Positions 63,299 to 64,000 of a DNA stretch of 64,000 nt are shown here, one piece after another. The notes below the pieces were generated by a model, which saw nothing but the letters and a program-made list of their open reading frames with translations, was not told where the DNA came from and did no database searches. Source of the DNA: WHSW01 sp033856255 (GTDB taxonomy: Bacteria; Actinomycetota; Thermoleophilia; Solirubrobacterales; 70-9); contig JAWVFH010000027.1 in the NCBI GenBank assembly GCA_033856255.1, positions 1 through 64,000 on the forward strand, in the 5' to 3' direction. A program made the translations under genes and the position numbers. Position 1 is the first letter of the stretch, and every line of letters starts with the position of its first letter.

Positions 63299-64000
63299 TT
63301 GCTGATCGGCGCGCATGTTTCCACAGCCGGTGGCCTCACGAAGGCCGTCGAGCGCGGTGTCGAGTCCGGCTCCGAAGCGATCCAGATCTTCAACCAGAGC
63401 CCGCGGATGTGGCGGCCGACCAACTACACGGAGGCCGACTTCGCCGAGTTCCGGGGTGCGATCGAGAGATCGCGGATCGAGTCGGCGACGATCCACGCGG
63501 TCTACCTGATCAACTGCGCCAGCAAGGAGCGCGAGATCCGGGCCAAGTCGATCACCTCGCTCACACACGCGCTGCGGGTCGGTGACGGGATCGGCGCCGA
63601 CGGCGTCGTCCTCCACGCCGGGGCCCGCAAGGGCGAGCCGCACGGGCCCTCGATGAGGCGGGCGGCGAAGGCGATCGCGGCCGCGCTCTCGGACTCCGAC
63701 GCCTGCCCGGTGCTGCTCGAGAACACCGCCGGGACGCAGGGGCCGCTGGGGCGAGATTTCGGCGAGCTCGGCGGGCTGGTCGAGCTGCTCGACGGCGACG
63801 AGCGGATCGGGATCTGCCTCGACTCCTGCCATCTGCTCGCCTCGGGGTTCGAGATCCGGACGGCCGACGCGCTCGAACGGGTGCTGGACGAGTTCGACGC
63901 CAAGGTCGGGCTCGAGCGCCTGCGCTGCCTGCACCTCAACGACTCGCAGATACCGCTGGGCGGAAACCGCGACAGGCATGCGAACCTGGGCGCCGGCGAG
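63299..64000 (+). CDS. nfo: Endonuclease IV (partial)
   Basis: These 234 codons, open to the right edge, encode LLIGAHVSTAGGL...AIQIFNQSPRMWRP, followed by VVLHAGARKGEP, LLENTAGTQG, GICLDSCHLLASGF and CLHLNDSQIPLGGNRDRHANLGAGE. These are the endonuclease IV metal-ligand blocks (HP/HAG, E, DxCH, HLND, H). The enzyme cuts abasic sites. The start is TTG at 63299: an in-frame TGA lies at 63287 and no ATG precedes the conserved start. Canonical family spelling is DTCH and HLNDSK. Confidence 0.92.
   Translation, partial: MLIGAHVSTAGGLTKAVERGVESGSEAIQIFNQSPRMWRPTNYTEADFAEFRGAIERSRIESATIHAVYLINCASKEREIRAKSITSLTHALRVGDGIGADGVVLHAGARKGEPHGPSMRRAAKAIAAALSDSDACPVLLENTAGTQGPLGRDFGELGGLVELLDGDERIGICLDSCHLLASGFEIRTADALERVLDEFDAKVGLERLRCLHLNDSQIPLGGNRDRHANLGAGE

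Overview
This 64 kb window is dense, very GC-rich bacterial chromosome carrying housekeeping and biosynthetic genes. The 16S rRNA start, the menaquinone genes, GatCAB, high-GC codon use, many GTG/TTG starts and 1-4 base start/stop overlaps point to a deep-branching actinobacterium. The set of families (citramalate-type isoleucine synthesis, a SipW/TasA-like cassette, secreted proteins with DIGADE-type and Ig-like ends) suggests class Thermoleophilia (Solirubrobacterales), but that placement is inferred from protein flavour and was not tested by search. I saw no insertion sequences, prophage, CRISPR or tRNA genes.

Layout. 1-767: 5' end of a 16S rRNA gene (minus strand) with a structured, boxA-like leader. 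768-4577: tyrS and a class A penicillin-binding protein. 4574-10356 (minus): ilvE-cimA-DegT aminotransferase-argH-mpg. 10569-13360 (plus): a four-gene surface-protein cassette made of a TasA/camelysin-like protein, a SipW-type signal peptidase, a protein with three ~95-residue repeats, and a second TasA-like protein. 13326-23450 (minus): leuA, M28 lipoprotein peptidase, GAF/HD-GYP protein, SDR, XRE-cupin regulator, leuC, leuD, Glu/Leu-type dehydrogenase, methyltransferase, leuB. 23620-31505: RTX-like secreted protein, AI-2E permease, membrane protein, VAT-1-like reductase, serA, serC, cupin, YjbQ, DUF4389 membrane protein.

31577-40529: ilvC, a SnoaL-like protein, and a full menaquinone block (menE reverse; menB-menA-menC-menD forward; menF converging). 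40560-44125: a secreted beta-helix protein behind ilvB-ilvN. 44216-46499: a clear UDP-sulfoquinovose synthase gene divergent from a membrane-tethered GT2 glycosyltransferase. 46549-49455: two lipoproteins (one pilin-like), a zinc-ribbon membrane protein, and a type II NADH dehydrogenase with a perfect palindrome upstream. 49509-56742 (minus): pcrA, folD, a membrane protein, gatC, gatA, a minimal zincin, gatB. 56816-59844: cysK-cysE, two small genes and a cysteine-free Rrf2 regulator. 60059-61805: two converging LuxR-type regulators, one with a Glu-for-Asp receiver and one an HDOD-LuxR fusion. 61909-64000: gltX and the start of nfo (endonuclease IV).

How the genes work together. cimA, leuBCD, ilvBN, ilvC and ilvE cover most of the Ile/Val/Leu pathway (ilvD is not seen), with a Glu/Leu dehydrogenase inside the leu operon. 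serC/serA feed cysE/cysK. menB/A/C/D/E/F give menaquinone, which the NDH-2 would reduce. The most unusual element is the SipW/TasA-like cassette. Next are the sulfoquinovose synthase pair in a presumably non-phototrophic organism and the two odd regulators near 60-62 kb.
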